NCBI RefSeq assembly: GCF_937616625.2
Contig: NC_065575.1
Coordinates: 1,123,501-1,187,500 of the forward strand
Direction of reading: 5' to 3'
DNA length: 64,000 nt
Source of the DNA: Mercurialis annua
Taxonomy: Eukaryota; Streptophyta; Magnoliopsida; Malpighiales; Euphorbiaceae
Below, one piece after another: positions 12,383-22,500 of the stretch. The position numbers and the translations under genes are program-made. Position 1 is the stretch's first letter. Each line of letters starts with the position of its first letter. The notes below the pieces were generated by a model. The model was not told the DNA's origin and ran no database searches. It saw only the letters and a list, made by a program, of their open reading frames with translations.

Positions 12383-12763
12383 GGCTTAATTACTTAAAAA
12401 CCACCCACCTTGAACTTTTTTTCGTTTATACCCTAACCTAGGAAAAAATTCATTTATACCCTGACGTATGTGTTTATGTTTCACCTCTACCCCGAGGCAC
12501 TAAATTAACCTCTTTTCATTTAAAAAAAAGTTTTAAATAATCCTTATTTTTGAACATTTTTAAAGATGAAGTATTTCTTTGTATTTTTTTTAATAGAAAA
12601 AAGTATAAAATAATATAAGTTGTTTTCAATAAATAATATTTTTTTTTGAAATTTGGGGTATAGGTGAAAACATAAACACATACGTTATGGTATGAATTTT
12701 TTTTCTAGATCAGGGTATAAACGAAAAAAAATTCAAGTTGGGTGGTTTTTAAATAATTAAGCC
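12383..12763. mobile_element. MULE-like foldback MITE, copy 1
   Basis: Terminal inverted repeats start GGCTTAATTACTTAAAAACC and pair along most of the 381 bp. A 10-bp duplication TATTTTTCTC flanks it (12373-12382 and 12764-12773). Copies 29825-30197 and 37279-37671 share the ends GGCTTA/GGCAAA plus TTAAAA.CC, an internal ACCTCTTTTCA-like block and 9-bp duplications. Confidence 0.85.
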
Positions 12764-13226
12764 TATTTTTCTCTTAGTGGTGTGAAATAATCACGTTTTT
12801 CTAGCTATCAATACATTTGTCTAACATTATTGAGCGCAAGTGATATATATTGGCAGTGGTTTGTATTTTTATTCTCATTTATTACTAGTCATAAAAAAAT
12901 AGTCCAAAAATATGTCGTTGAGAAAATTAGTTGCGGAGATTTATCAAATGATTTCGTTCAATTAAAGAAAAAGATATTGATATGAAAAACAAGAAAATAA
13001 ATGCCTAATTAATAGAAGGGTAGTAATGTCCAAAATATAAAAACTACTCTGGCCTTATAAATAGTTAATCCGGAAATATCACCACCCATAAAAAAATGTC
13101 AACAATAATAATTCATTTATTCTAACAGACTTGTCCATTTTTTTATCTCAAAACTCTTCCTCATTTTTATTGATAATAATAAGCCAATATTTATATGTAG
13201 TGAAATATGTAAAAGTATACCTATTA

Positions 13227-13482
13227 CTCCCTCCGTTCTTTTTTAGTTGTCCATTTAGCCAAATAAAATATTTAATTGTCCATTTAAAATTTTAAGATAA
13301 CATAAATTATTATCTTCCAAATTTAACCCTTCCTAATAAATAACTCTATAACTCAATTTACAAAACATTTATAATATAGTAGGGTTATATTAGTATTTAC
13401 TCCTATTATTTAAGACAAAAATCCCACTATCTTAATATGTGCAATTTCAGCTAAATGGACAACTAAAAAAGAACGGAGGGAG
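13227..13482. mobile_element. Stowaway-like MITE 2
   Basis: 256 bp with CTCCCTCCGTTC...GAACGGAGGGAG ends, an inverted TTTTAGTTGTCCATTTAG block and flanking TA dinucleotides (13225-13226, 13483-13484). Interior AT-rich and non-coding. Confidence 0.9.
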
Positions 13483-13498
13483 TATTATATATATTAAA

Positions 13499-13845
13499 AG
13501 CCTCATGGTGAAAAAAAATTCAAATTTTTATAATTTATTGTAATTTAATTCAATTATTTTAATTTTTATAATAATAATCAAATTGTATTTTTTTTACTGT
13601 AATAATAGCTAAATTAGTAGCCGAACTTGTTATTTTCAATTAGGCTAGCTATTCGGTTATCTTTTTTTTTTTTTATGAATAATGATATTTTAAGCTCAAA
13701 ACAAATCAAAAACTTTCGCATAAAAAATACAATTATTTGACTATTATGACAACAAAGGAATAACTTAGCTATCATCACAATATTAAAAAGTTTGGATTAA
13801 ATTACAACAAGTCTTAAACGTTTGAATTTTTTTCACCATAAAACC
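13499..13845. mobile_element. MULE-like foldback MITE of a second family
   Basis: Inverted arms contain CATGGTGAAAAAAATTCAAA and TTGTAATTTAATTC-like blocks at both ends. A perfect 9-bp duplication TATATTAAA flanks it (13490-13498 and 13846-13854), as for Mutator-type elements. Its ends differ from the GGCTTA family at 12383. Confidence 0.8.
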
Positions 13846-13854
13846 TATATTAAA

Positions 13855-14075
13855 TAAGAGTATAATAAAAAATATATAATATATTTGTAAAAATTCAAAA
13901 TATTAATTGTATTTTAAAATTTTCAAAAATAAAAACGTCATTAAATGAATTAAGAATAGTAATTACAAATTTTGAGTACCCCACAATAATAACGAAAGCA
14001 TCATTTTAAAAGGAAAATGATGATTCAGCGAACATTTTTACAAGTTTATATATTAAATAAATTTATACAGTGCAA
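13855..14075. other. AT-rich spacer, left part of a local duplication
   Basis: No gene seen. Wording in 13990-14090 (CATTTTAAAAGGAAAATGAT, then ACAAGTTTATATA...GTGCAAATATT) recurs diverged at 15055-15135, so this is one half of an old local duplication. Confidence 0.55.
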
Positions 14076-14092
14076 ATATTTTCCATATTTTT

Positions 14093-14163
14093 TTTTATTT
14101 TTTTTGAAAAGAAGTAGATATATTAAACTTCAGTAAGCAAAAGGTTACAAATGCAAGCCGAAT
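14093..14163 (-). mobile_element. 71-bp 5'-truncated LINE copy
   Basis: An oligo-T tract followed by a LINE-tail-like sequence (minus strand ends TTCTTTTCAAAAAA) is bounded by a 17-bp direct repeat ATATTTTCCATATTTTT (14076-14092 and 14164-14180). Variable long duplications plus a poly-A tail are the mark of target-primed reverse transcription. The insert is too short to assign to a family. Confidence 0.7.
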
Positions 14164-14180
14164 ATATTTTCCATATTTTT

Positions 14181-15579
14181 CTTTTAATAATTACAAATTT
14201 TATCTTTTGAAATTATTTATCCTAGTAAAATATTAAAAAAATTTAATTAAAAAATTATTTTATTATAATGTGTTGGTCTATACATAGTCACCAAGTATAT
14301 TCCCCATATTAATCTCCTTAATTATTAAGAATTGCCAAAAATTATAGCATTTACATTACTCTTGAAATAACTTTCTAAACAGGATCATTTATTTCTCTAA
14401 ATTTGCCTTCAGAATCAAGTAAACTCTTAATGTTTGAAAAAAATTAAATATATCTCCAATATTTTAAAAACTTTTTATAAATTTTAACATTTATAAATAT
14501 ATTTTCACTATTTACATATTTTCCCCACATTTTTATTTTAAATATTTTTAAAAGGTTGTTCTTCCGTTTACATTTTTAAATATGTTTTCGATTCCAGTTC
14601 ATATTATATTTCCGGTTCTAGCTTCGATTCTAACTCTGGATCCAATTCCTTCTAGTTCCAATTTTGATTCTAGTTTTGATTCCAATTTTGGTTCTTCTTA
14701 TGGGTGTGGTTCAGATTTCGGAAATTCATTTGTCCTTAATAGAATCTTCCACTTTTTGTATTTTTTGTCTCATTACTCTTGCTTATTTCTAGTAAATAAC
14801 AATCCTAAAATAACTTTTTATTATTTTATTTTAAAATTTACTAATAAGCCAATATCTATTGCTATATATTGAAATATATAAAAAAACAATATTAAAATTA
14901 TTGATCATATCAATTGAGAGTATAGTTAGAAAAAAAAATTAATATCAGTTTATAAAATGAATTGTCTTTCTTAAACGACGTAATAAAACTAAAAGTTTCA
15001 TCAAATGAATTAAGGATATTATAAAATTATAAGACCTTTCAATAATAGCTAATGAGCCATTTTAAAAAGAAAATGATAATTCTGCAAACATTTTACAAGT
15101 TTATATACTAAATAATTTTATAAAGTGCAAATATTTGTGATATCTTTCTTAGTCACCAAGTATACCAAGTATTTGCCAAATGATAGGATGAAAAATATCA
15201 ATAAACTCTAGGGAAAGTGTGTTTTCTGAATGAACTAATAATAAGGGTGATGCTATTTACAGAACAAAAGTTATTAATGTCAGAGCAATATTTTCAATTT
15301 TGACTAATTTGACTTAATTTTGATTTGATTTATGCTACGGTTCCTATTAATTACACAAACATATTAACTGTTCAAAAAAACTTTTGAAGTACTAATTAAA
15401 CCTATAGAAAACTTGATATAACTCAAACTATAATTAAAAGAAAAAATACTTCGGAGTTAGAAAAATATTTCAATAGACGTTGAAAGAAAAACAAATAGTA
15501 GGAGACTGAAAATTCATATCTAAAATTAAAAATTATACTGATTAATTCTAAAATTAAAGTTCACAAAGTAAAGTATTAA
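14181..15579. other. AT-rich spacer with low-complexity GATTCYAGTTCC repeat
   Basis: No gene supported. Around 14590-14705 short degenerate words of the type TCTAGTTCCAATTTTGATTC repeat, giving a chance open frame (14582-14872). 15030-15180 matches 13960-14300 after divergence; shared words include GTCACCAAGTATA and ACAAGTTTATATA. Confidence 0.5.
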
Positions 15580-15956
15580 GACACCGATTGTATTGAGAGT
15601 TTGTAAAATCAATGGATTTTAGTAAATCAATGGATTTAAAATCAATGGAATGTGAAATCTATGGATTTATAAATTCCACCATTTGGAATATATATAAAAT
15701 CCATGGATTTATAGGGATATTTTTGGAATAATTTAATATTAGAAGAATCCATCATTCATAAAAAAATGATAGATTTTAATTTTCCCACCTTCTAGGTGGG
15801 AATTTAAATGAGGGATTTTAGAGTACGAGAGAATTTGAAAATTCATGTATTGTCATATCATTTTTTTGTAACAATGAATGGATTTTGATGAAATAAATGG
15901 ATTGTGCAAAATCTATGGATTTTGTTCCTCGAAAATCTCTCAATTCAAACGGTGCC
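15580..15956. mobile_element. Tourist-like MITE (PIF/Harbinger type)
   Basis: Ends GACACCGATTGTATTGAGAG and CTCTCAATTCAAACGGTGCC form an imperfect inverted repeat. The 3-bp TAA lies on both sides (15577-15579, 15957-15959), the duplication typical of Harbinger elements. The interior repeats ATCYATGGATTT words in both orientations. 377 bp, non-coding. Confidence 0.82.
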
Positions 15957-16133
15957 TAAGAGAATTATGATAATTAAATTTGTTGTTTTAGGATTTACAT
16001 TCTATTTAAGTAAGTTGAGATATTTTAGGAATGAAGAATATAATAAAGAGAGGGGTAGAGTCAAATTAGAAAAAGATAATTTAGTCAAAATTGAAAATAT
16101 TACTTTGGTTTTAGTATTTTTTGCACTGGAAAT

Positions 16134-16765
16134 TAGGGATGGCAATGGAGAGGAGATTCCCCGATCCCCATGGGGACGCGCCCCTAATGGGGCGGGAAAT
16201 TCCCACCAATTGTCCCCATGGGTACGGGGATGGGGGAAGATTATTCCCCATCCACGAGGATGGGGAGGGGACGGTGAGTGTAGTCCCCACCCCATGGGGA
16301 TCCCCATCCCCGTCCCCATGGGGACCCGATTTAATTTTATATAATTTATTACAATTTTTAATATATCGGGCATAATTTTAATAATTTTATTTAATTATCA
16401 GAATATTAAGTAATGATTTTTAACGATTTAGTTTTAATTATTTTATTTTAATATTTAAAATTACTGAATATTTTAGATGATTAATTAATTTTTGGATAAT
16501 TTAATTTATAATATTATTATTAATATTGAACACATTGTATTTTTTTAAAATATTTTATGAAAATAATAAAAATATTTAAATATTTATATTAAAATTAGAC
16601 AGGGATGTGGGGATCCCTATGGGAATGGGGAATTCACGGGTATGGGGATGGGGATGAATTAAACCCCATCAAATAAATGGGGACGGGGATGAGAATTCCC
16701 CATAGAAGTGGGGACGGGGATGGGGATAGCTTCTCCACCCCCACCCCGCCCCATTGCCATCCCTA
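16134..16765. mobile_element. hAT-type MITE with GC-rich GGGGAYGGGG ends, copy 1
   Basis: Ends TAGGGATGGCAATGG and CCATTGCCATCCCTA are perfect inverted repeats. An 8-bp duplication, CTGGAAAT (16126-16133) against CTGAAAAT (16766-16773), has one mismatch, as hAT elements leave. Both ends are long runs of GGGGATGGGG-like words and their complement around an AT-rich core. A related, more decayed copy is 39525-40120. Confidence 0.85.
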
Positions 16766-16914
16766 CTGAAAATAGTCACCCAATAATAACTGCCAAAAAA
16801 TTAAAGCATTGGCACTACTCTTTAAACATTTTAATAGCCTAAAAATCTGTTAACAATCTCCTAAACCAAACTAATTCTATCCATTAACAAATTTTTTCTT
16901 AATAGATTTTTTCT

Positions 16915-17382
16915 TTATAGATTTTTCTTTACAGATTTTTTCTTCGCCGGCTCTTCTAAATTCTTGAATTCCTCTAGGACAGTTACTATTATCCGAACAA
17001 CAATTTCAACAATTTCAAGGAACCTTGCTATTTTCTGCAGCATTGCTGCAGCTGCTGCTAATCCGCAAGTTTGAGAAGGATGGTGAGCAGAATCCGGCGG
17101 CGACGCTTTCTCTGGCGGCTTGGAATTTTTCAGCCCGAAACCATATCCCGTCTTCCGCTGACGCTTGAGTCGGAGAAGATCATCGAATTGCTTTCGGGTT
17201 CTCGGATCCTTAAGAATCTCATAAGACGAGAGAAGCTTTTGGAAATTGGCACGAGCATTCGGATCATTAGGGTTCTTGTCAGGATGCAATTTCAAAGCCA
17301 TCTTCTTGTATGCTTTTGAGATATCTTCTTCCGTTAAATTCGCTGATTTTTCGTCGGACGGTAGGTTTAAAACATTGTAGTG
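16915..17382 (-). CDS. Residues 7-161 of the disrupted J-domain protein
   Basis: Main exon-like remnant of the gene left of the LINE. The first in-frame ATG is codon 34 (17301), just before the ALKLHPDK motif. A protein started there would keep HPD but lack J-domain helix I and most of helix II. The tail has an Ala run and a hydrophobic stretch (about 113-145) and ends PAKKKSVKKNL. No intron is needed. Confidence 0.7.
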   Translation of the reverse strand, partial: HYNVLNLPSDEKSANLTEEDISKAYKKMALKLHPDKNPNDPNARANFQKLLSSYEILKDPRTRKQFDDLLRLKRQRKTGYGFGLKNSKPPEKASPPDSAHHPSQTCGLAAAAAMLQKIARFLEIVEIVVRIIVTVLEEFKNLEEPAKKKSVKKNL

Positions 17383-17396
17383 ATCAACTACAACTT
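17383..17396. repeat. LINE target-site duplication, left copy
   Basis: ATCAACTACAACTT, identical to 23722-23735. It covers codons 3-6 of the J-domain gene plus two bases of codon 2. Confidence 0.95.
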
Positions 17397-17593
17397 GAGT
17401 TGAAAGCTTAATTCTCTAGGGTTTATCCCTCTCTCTCCCTAAGTGGAGTCAACCAGCCATAACACCTTTAATCTATTATATCAACCCTCATTTCTTTTTC
17501 AAACCCCACGCAGCTGCAATTCAAACATCTCCAACTCTTTACTCCTCTACAACTACTCACCAACTTTTCTCCAAGCTTTTAAGTCACTTAATT

Positions 17594-19561
17594 ATGGATC
17601 ACCAACAACCCATGGGTATAAAAGAACTGACTATGTTTGCTGCAAATCTCAAAGTCTCTGAACCTACTCTCGACCTGGTAGAAGAGGAAGCTGAGAACAG
17701 GTTTGTTCTAGTAGGGCAATTTGCCGGAAAAAAGGTTTATCATGATACCATTGTCCATGAGGTCCTCCATCGATCATGGAGAACGGGTCAAAATTTTGAT
17801 ATATCCAAAGATGGAGATGGCACCTACATCTTCCATTTTCGCTCTGAAGAAGATTGTGAGAAGATTTGGAACGGTCGTCCCTGGTGTATTACAAACCACC
17901 TCTTGGTTCTCCAGCGGTGGCCAGAAGAGGAGTCCTTAGACTCCATTGATTTTTCCTTGTCCCCCTTTTGGATACATGCTATGGGTTTGCCAGCAAACCA
18001 GCTTAATGTTTACAATGCAAGACAGATTGGAAGCTTGTTTGTTTCTTACATTACATCTGACTGCGAAGAGATCCATCCCAAGGTAGTTTTTGGAACGCTC
18101 AGGCTGAAAGTGGAGCTAGATGTAACGAAACCTCTGAGAAAGGGCTTCTATACCAAAGTTAGAGGGGGACAACGAAAGTGGATAAATTTCATGTATGAAA
18201 GGATGCCGGATATTTGCTTCCGGTGTGGCATAATCGGCCACTCAACCTATTCATGTGTAACAGTCTTGAGTTTGATGGAGGACCCAGAGGAAACATGTTT
18301 CAGCTCTGAGATGAGGGTGGGTTTTAAAAAAGGAAATGTTGCAGCAAGACATAATATCAATCCTGGAAAGCAAGTTAGACCAGAGAGCCCCACGTCACAA
18401 AGTGCCACCTCCGGCAACTGGTTCAACAAGAACAACCAAGCTCCGGTGCTCGGACAGCCACCAACGGTCATCTCCTCCTTCGCCAGACCAGGTAGAGGAC
18501 CGATAGTTCTTGACCGCTGGGTAAACAGAAATGGCCCACAAACCAAAATTGCAGAAGATAAGGGTAAAAAGGCTTTCACTGGTCTCGAGGCGGCTGACAG
18601 ATGCAAAAGGATACAAAAAGGAAAGCAAGTCAACCCTGCATGCTTTCCCAACCTTAGTATGATAGAAGATAAGTCCCATGATGAAGGAAAAGGTCTTTCC
18701 TTTTACGTGCAAAACAGCAACAGAGGTCAGAACACAGGCAACTCCTCGACAATGGCGCAGTATCCGGACATACCAGAGGCTGTTTTATTGGATAGACTCC
18801 GAGCAAACACCGAGCCCAAGATCCAGGACCCAGCAAGCTACAAGAAAGTCCAGCTCGATCCATTTGTCTTTGCCTCAAGCCCAAAACTCAAGGCTGATTC
18901 AGCTATTGGAGCTATTTACTGCAACAGGAAGATTTTAGAGGAACTGGGCTTGCTCCACTTAGTGTTACCCAAGCCCAGTGACACTTCCAGTCCTAACTTT
19001 CTGGTTGATGGGCCTAATATTACGCAACCATGCCATGCAGAAACTGATTCACGTCCTTCACACCACATCAACTCTCTGAAAATTTCCAACCTCTTGAACC
19101 TTCCTCTTGATGCCAGTTTTGATGGCTCACCTACTGATCCCTTCTTAGTTGCTGATAAGGAGGACAAGTTCCCTGAAAGGGGTGCAACAACAAACCCTAC
19201 CATCATTACTGCTCAAGGAGCAACTGGGCCTCTTGTGCAAGCCAAGGAACAAAATGGGGAAGCTATTACCAACTTGGAGCAGCTGCCACTCAAACACAGG
19301 CTCAAAACCCTTGCCCGTATGCGACAAGGCAGTAGGAATGGAGCTTCGCATGCTATTACTCAGGGTACAAGAGATAGAGACACCGATGATGTCTCTGTTG
19401 AGGGCAATGATCAAGGCAATCCGTCTATGGCTGAACTCAGCACAGGTTATAAGAGAGGAGGGGTTGTGCTAGACAATGCTACAGCAAAAAGAACTTGTTT
19501 CTCCCATTTATCCAACACGGTGGAGGGTGCCAGCCACAATGGACCCCAAATGGATATATGA
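17594..19561 (+). CDS. LINE ORF1: DUF4283/zinc-knuckle RNA-binding protein
   Basis: 655 residues. Residues about 35-160 match the plant DUF4283 pattern (ENRFVLVGQFAGKK... IWNGRPWCITNHLL... PFWIHAMGLP). A CCHC knuckle CFRCGIIGHSTYSC (C-x2-C-x4-H-x4-C) is at about 208-221. The rest is a long polar, probably disordered region. ORF1 proteins of plant L1 elements coat the element RNA and help form the retrotransposition particle. The stop TGA (19559-19561) overlaps the likely ORF2 start in an ATGA. The start is the first ATG of the frame, 197 bases into the element. Confidence 0.93.
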   Translation: MDHQQPMGIKELTMFAANLKVSEPTLDLVEEEAENRFVLVGQFAGKKVYHDTIVHEVLHRSWRTGQNFDISKDGDGTYIFHFRSEEDCEKIWNGRPWCITNHLLVLQRWPEEESLDSIDFSLSPFWIHAMGLPANQLNVYNARQIGSLFVSYITSDCEEIHPKVVFGTLRLKVELDVTKPLRKGFYTKVRGGQRKWINFMYERMPDICFRCGIIGHSTYSCVTVLSLMEDPEETCFSSEMRVGFKKGNVAARHNINPGKQVRPESPTSQSATSGNWFNKNNQAPVLGQPPTVISSFARPGRGPIVLDRWVNRNGPQTKIAEDKGKKAFTGLEAADRCKRIQKGKQVNPACFPNLSMIEDKSHDEGKGLSFYVQNSNRGQNTGNSSTMAQYPDIPEAVLLDRLRANTEPKIQDPASYKKVQLDPFVFASSPKLKADSAIGAIYCNRKILEELGLLHLVLPKPSDTSSPNFLVDGPNITQPCHAETDSRPSHHINSLKISNLLNLPLDASFDGSPTDPFLVADKEDKFPERGATTNPTIITAQGATGPLVQAKEQNGEAITNLEQLPLKHRLKTLARMRQGSRNGASHAITQGTRDRDTDDVSVEGNDQGNPSMAELSTGYKRGGVVLDNATAKRTCFSHLSNTVEGASHNGPQMDI

Positions 19562-22500
19562 AGACTATTATTTGGAATTGTCAAGGTGTGGGGAACCCCT
19601 TGACAGTTCACCATTTACAAGGGATCGTGAAATCCCATTCTCCAAGCTTGGTTTTACTTATTGAGTCTAAGAATGTTAGTGAAAAAGTGGAAAAAGTTTT
19701 TAGAAAATGCGGCTTTAGAGAGTTCAAATGTGTTGATCCTTTGGGCCTCTCGGGTGGCATCGCGCTTGCGTGGCATTCCACAAGTAGGGTTAGCGTAGTT
19801 TATTTTCAGAATTTCTTTGTGCATTGTACTGTAGTTGATGAAACTACCGATGTAGTGTGGAATTTTATTGGAATTTACCTAAGTGTTTCTTATACCGAAC
19901 GTGCCAATCAATTTCAATCTCTTACTCACTACATCAACACTTTAATAGGGCATGTTCTTCTAGGCGGGGATTTTAACTGCATTTCTGATTTGAGAGAGAA
20001 AAAAGGAGGGATTTCGTATAACCTAAGGAAAATGGAATCACTGCAGAAATTTCTGCATGACTCACAGCTTAAGGACCTAGGTTTTTCGGGGTGCTCCTAC
20101 ACTTGGAACAATAGGAGGGGTGGCTCTTCTAATATCCAAATGCGTTTAGATCGTTGTGTGGCCAATATGGATTGGGTGAGAGCCTTCCCCAACAGCTTTG
20201 TTACCCACCTTGACGAACTAGGGTCTGACCACCGCCCTTTGTTTCTCGACACTTCTCCATCAACCATCCGAAGTAAAGGGAAATTTCATTATGATCAAAG
20301 GTGGGGCAAGAACCAAGAAGCTAAACTGATTACCGATTCAGCATGGGGGAACAATGACAGCAGCAATACCAGCACTTCTAATAGTAATCCTCTATTCGTG
20401 GTGCTCAGGAAGATTAAGAACTGTCGAAACCAGCTCTTCTCTTGGACTAGATCGAAAACTTCAAATGCACGGCTACGACTCAAACAAATACATGAGCAGA
20501 TAGCCTCTCTACACATCAGTGGGTATGATCAAAACGCAGCTGAAATTAAAGCCCTAGAGCAGGAAATGACAACGGAGGTTATTCGAGAAGAGGAATATTG
20601 GCATCAAAAATCTAGGGTTAGTTGGATTCAAAGCGGCGATAGGAACACAAAGTACTTTCACTCCAAAGTGGTCGCCCGGAGGAGGAGGAATAACATTTGC
20701 CAGCTTAATGACAAGCATGGGGTTCTTCGTAACTCTCCAGCTCAGATTATAGACATTGCAGTGGATTACTTTAAAGACATCTATACATCATCTAATCCAA
20801 CGCGGATGACAGAAGCCACAAGCTCAGTGCAATGCAAAGTCACAAGGAATATCAATCAGAGTCTGACCCGAGTTATCACAGAAGCAGAAATCCGAAAAGC
20901 AACCTTCGACATCCAGCCAAACAAAGCTCCCGGACAAGATGGCATGACAGGTTTATTTTTTCAAAGCAATTGGGATACGGTTAAGGTGGACGTTTGTGCG
21001 GCAGTTAAAGCCTTTTTTGACGGAACCTCCCTTCCCACAGGTTTGAATCATACAACCATTACACTTATTCCGAAAGTGAGCAACCCAAAATCGATGTCTG
21101 ACCTCCGACCAATTAGTTTGTGCCCGGTCTTTTACAAGATTATTTCTCGTATTCTAACGAATAGATTGCAGCCCCATATGTCAAGCTTAATCAGTGAACA
21201 ACAGAGTGCTTTCGTTAAGGGTCGTAATATATCTGACAACATCCTTTTGGCTCACGAATTAACTCATTATCTGAAAACAAAGAGGAGCAATTCGCATTTC
21301 GAATTGGCTTTAAAACTTGATATGAATAAGGCATATGAGCGTATAGAATGGAATTTTGTGAAACGGGTTATGCGCAAAATGGGTTTTCACCACAAATGGA
21401 TTAAATGGATTATGGTCTGCATCTCATCCGTGTCGTATTCGGTTAATCTGAACGGGTCTTCTCACGGGTTCTTTAAACCTTCGCGTGGCCTTCGACAAGG
21501 AGATCCGCTCTCGCCATTTCTCTTCTTGCTTTGCGCAGAATGCCTGTCTTCATTGCTTTCCCAAGCCGAAGGACATAATCTGATTGGAGGAATTAAAATC
21601 GCAAGAAACAGCCCTCAAGTGTCACATTTGCTTTTTGCGGACGATTCGCTCCTCTTTTTCCAAGCTACTACGGAACAAGCAAACACCGTCTCCGATCTCT
21701 TAGCCCTTTACTGTGAGGCCTCGGGTCAATTGATTAATAGGAGTAAATCTTCTATTTTCTTCGGTCGCAATGTTCCACTGCCTCTTCGACAACACCTTGG
21801 TTTGCTGCTTCAAGTACGAAATGCAGGAGGCCAAGATAAATATCTAGGCTTACCGGCATTGGTTAATAAATCCAAGATGGAGACTTTCAGAGAAATTAGT
21901 CAGAAGGTTCGGCTGAAAGTAGAAGGGTGGCAGGGAAACCTTCTCTCAAATGGTGGGCGTGAGGTCCTCATAAAAAGCATTGCCACTGCAGTCCCGGTAT
22001 ACACAATGTCTTGCTTCATGCTCCCGAAATCTCTTCACCGCGAAATAAATTCTATTATTTCCAATTTTTGGTGGGGCCAGCGGGGTAAAGAACGTCGGTT
22101 GCACTGGGTATCGTGGAAACGAATGTGTGCTTCCAAGGATGTTGGGGGTTTGGGATTCCGGGATCTTGAACACTTCAACCTAGCTCTTCTAGCTAAACAA
22201 GGGTGGCGTTTTATCAATGAACCAAATGCTTTGATCTCAAGGGTTTTCAAAGGAAAATATTACCCTAATGGTTCTTTCATGGAAGCAGGAAGACGCTCAA
22301 CCAGCTCGTGGGCATGGCAAAGCATTCTCAGGGGAAAACCTTTGCTCTCGAAAGGGCTCCGCTGGCAAGTTAGATCCGGAGAACAAATTTCAGTGCAAAA
22401 CGACCCTTGGCTTCCTCACACGGCACCCTTCACTGTCAGCCCAACTACGTCGATCCCTGATGGAATTTCCAAGGTTGCAGATTTGATTGACAGGAGTAGA

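Larger units (their letters stand above)
11778..13087. mobile_element. Long-inverted-repeat DNA element with two nested MITEs
   Basis: The outer arms (about 11778-11885 with 12295-12345, and 12870-13087) are inverted copies of each other: GGGTGG at the left is matched by CCACCC at the right, and arm sequence can be followed for more than 150 bp. The flanks carry an 8-bp duplication ATAAAAAA (11770-11777 and 13088-13095). A Stowaway-like MITE (11919-12203) interrupts the left arm and a MULE-like MITE (12383-12763) sits in the centre. Without them the element is about 640 bp and has no coding capacity. An 8-9 bp duplication suggests a hAT- or Mutator-type relative; the class is uncertain. Confidence 0.72.

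Noticed and set aside
16002..16375. Gly/Pro-rich open frames near 16.1-16.4 kb
   Set aside because: They arise from G-run arms of the hAT MITE.
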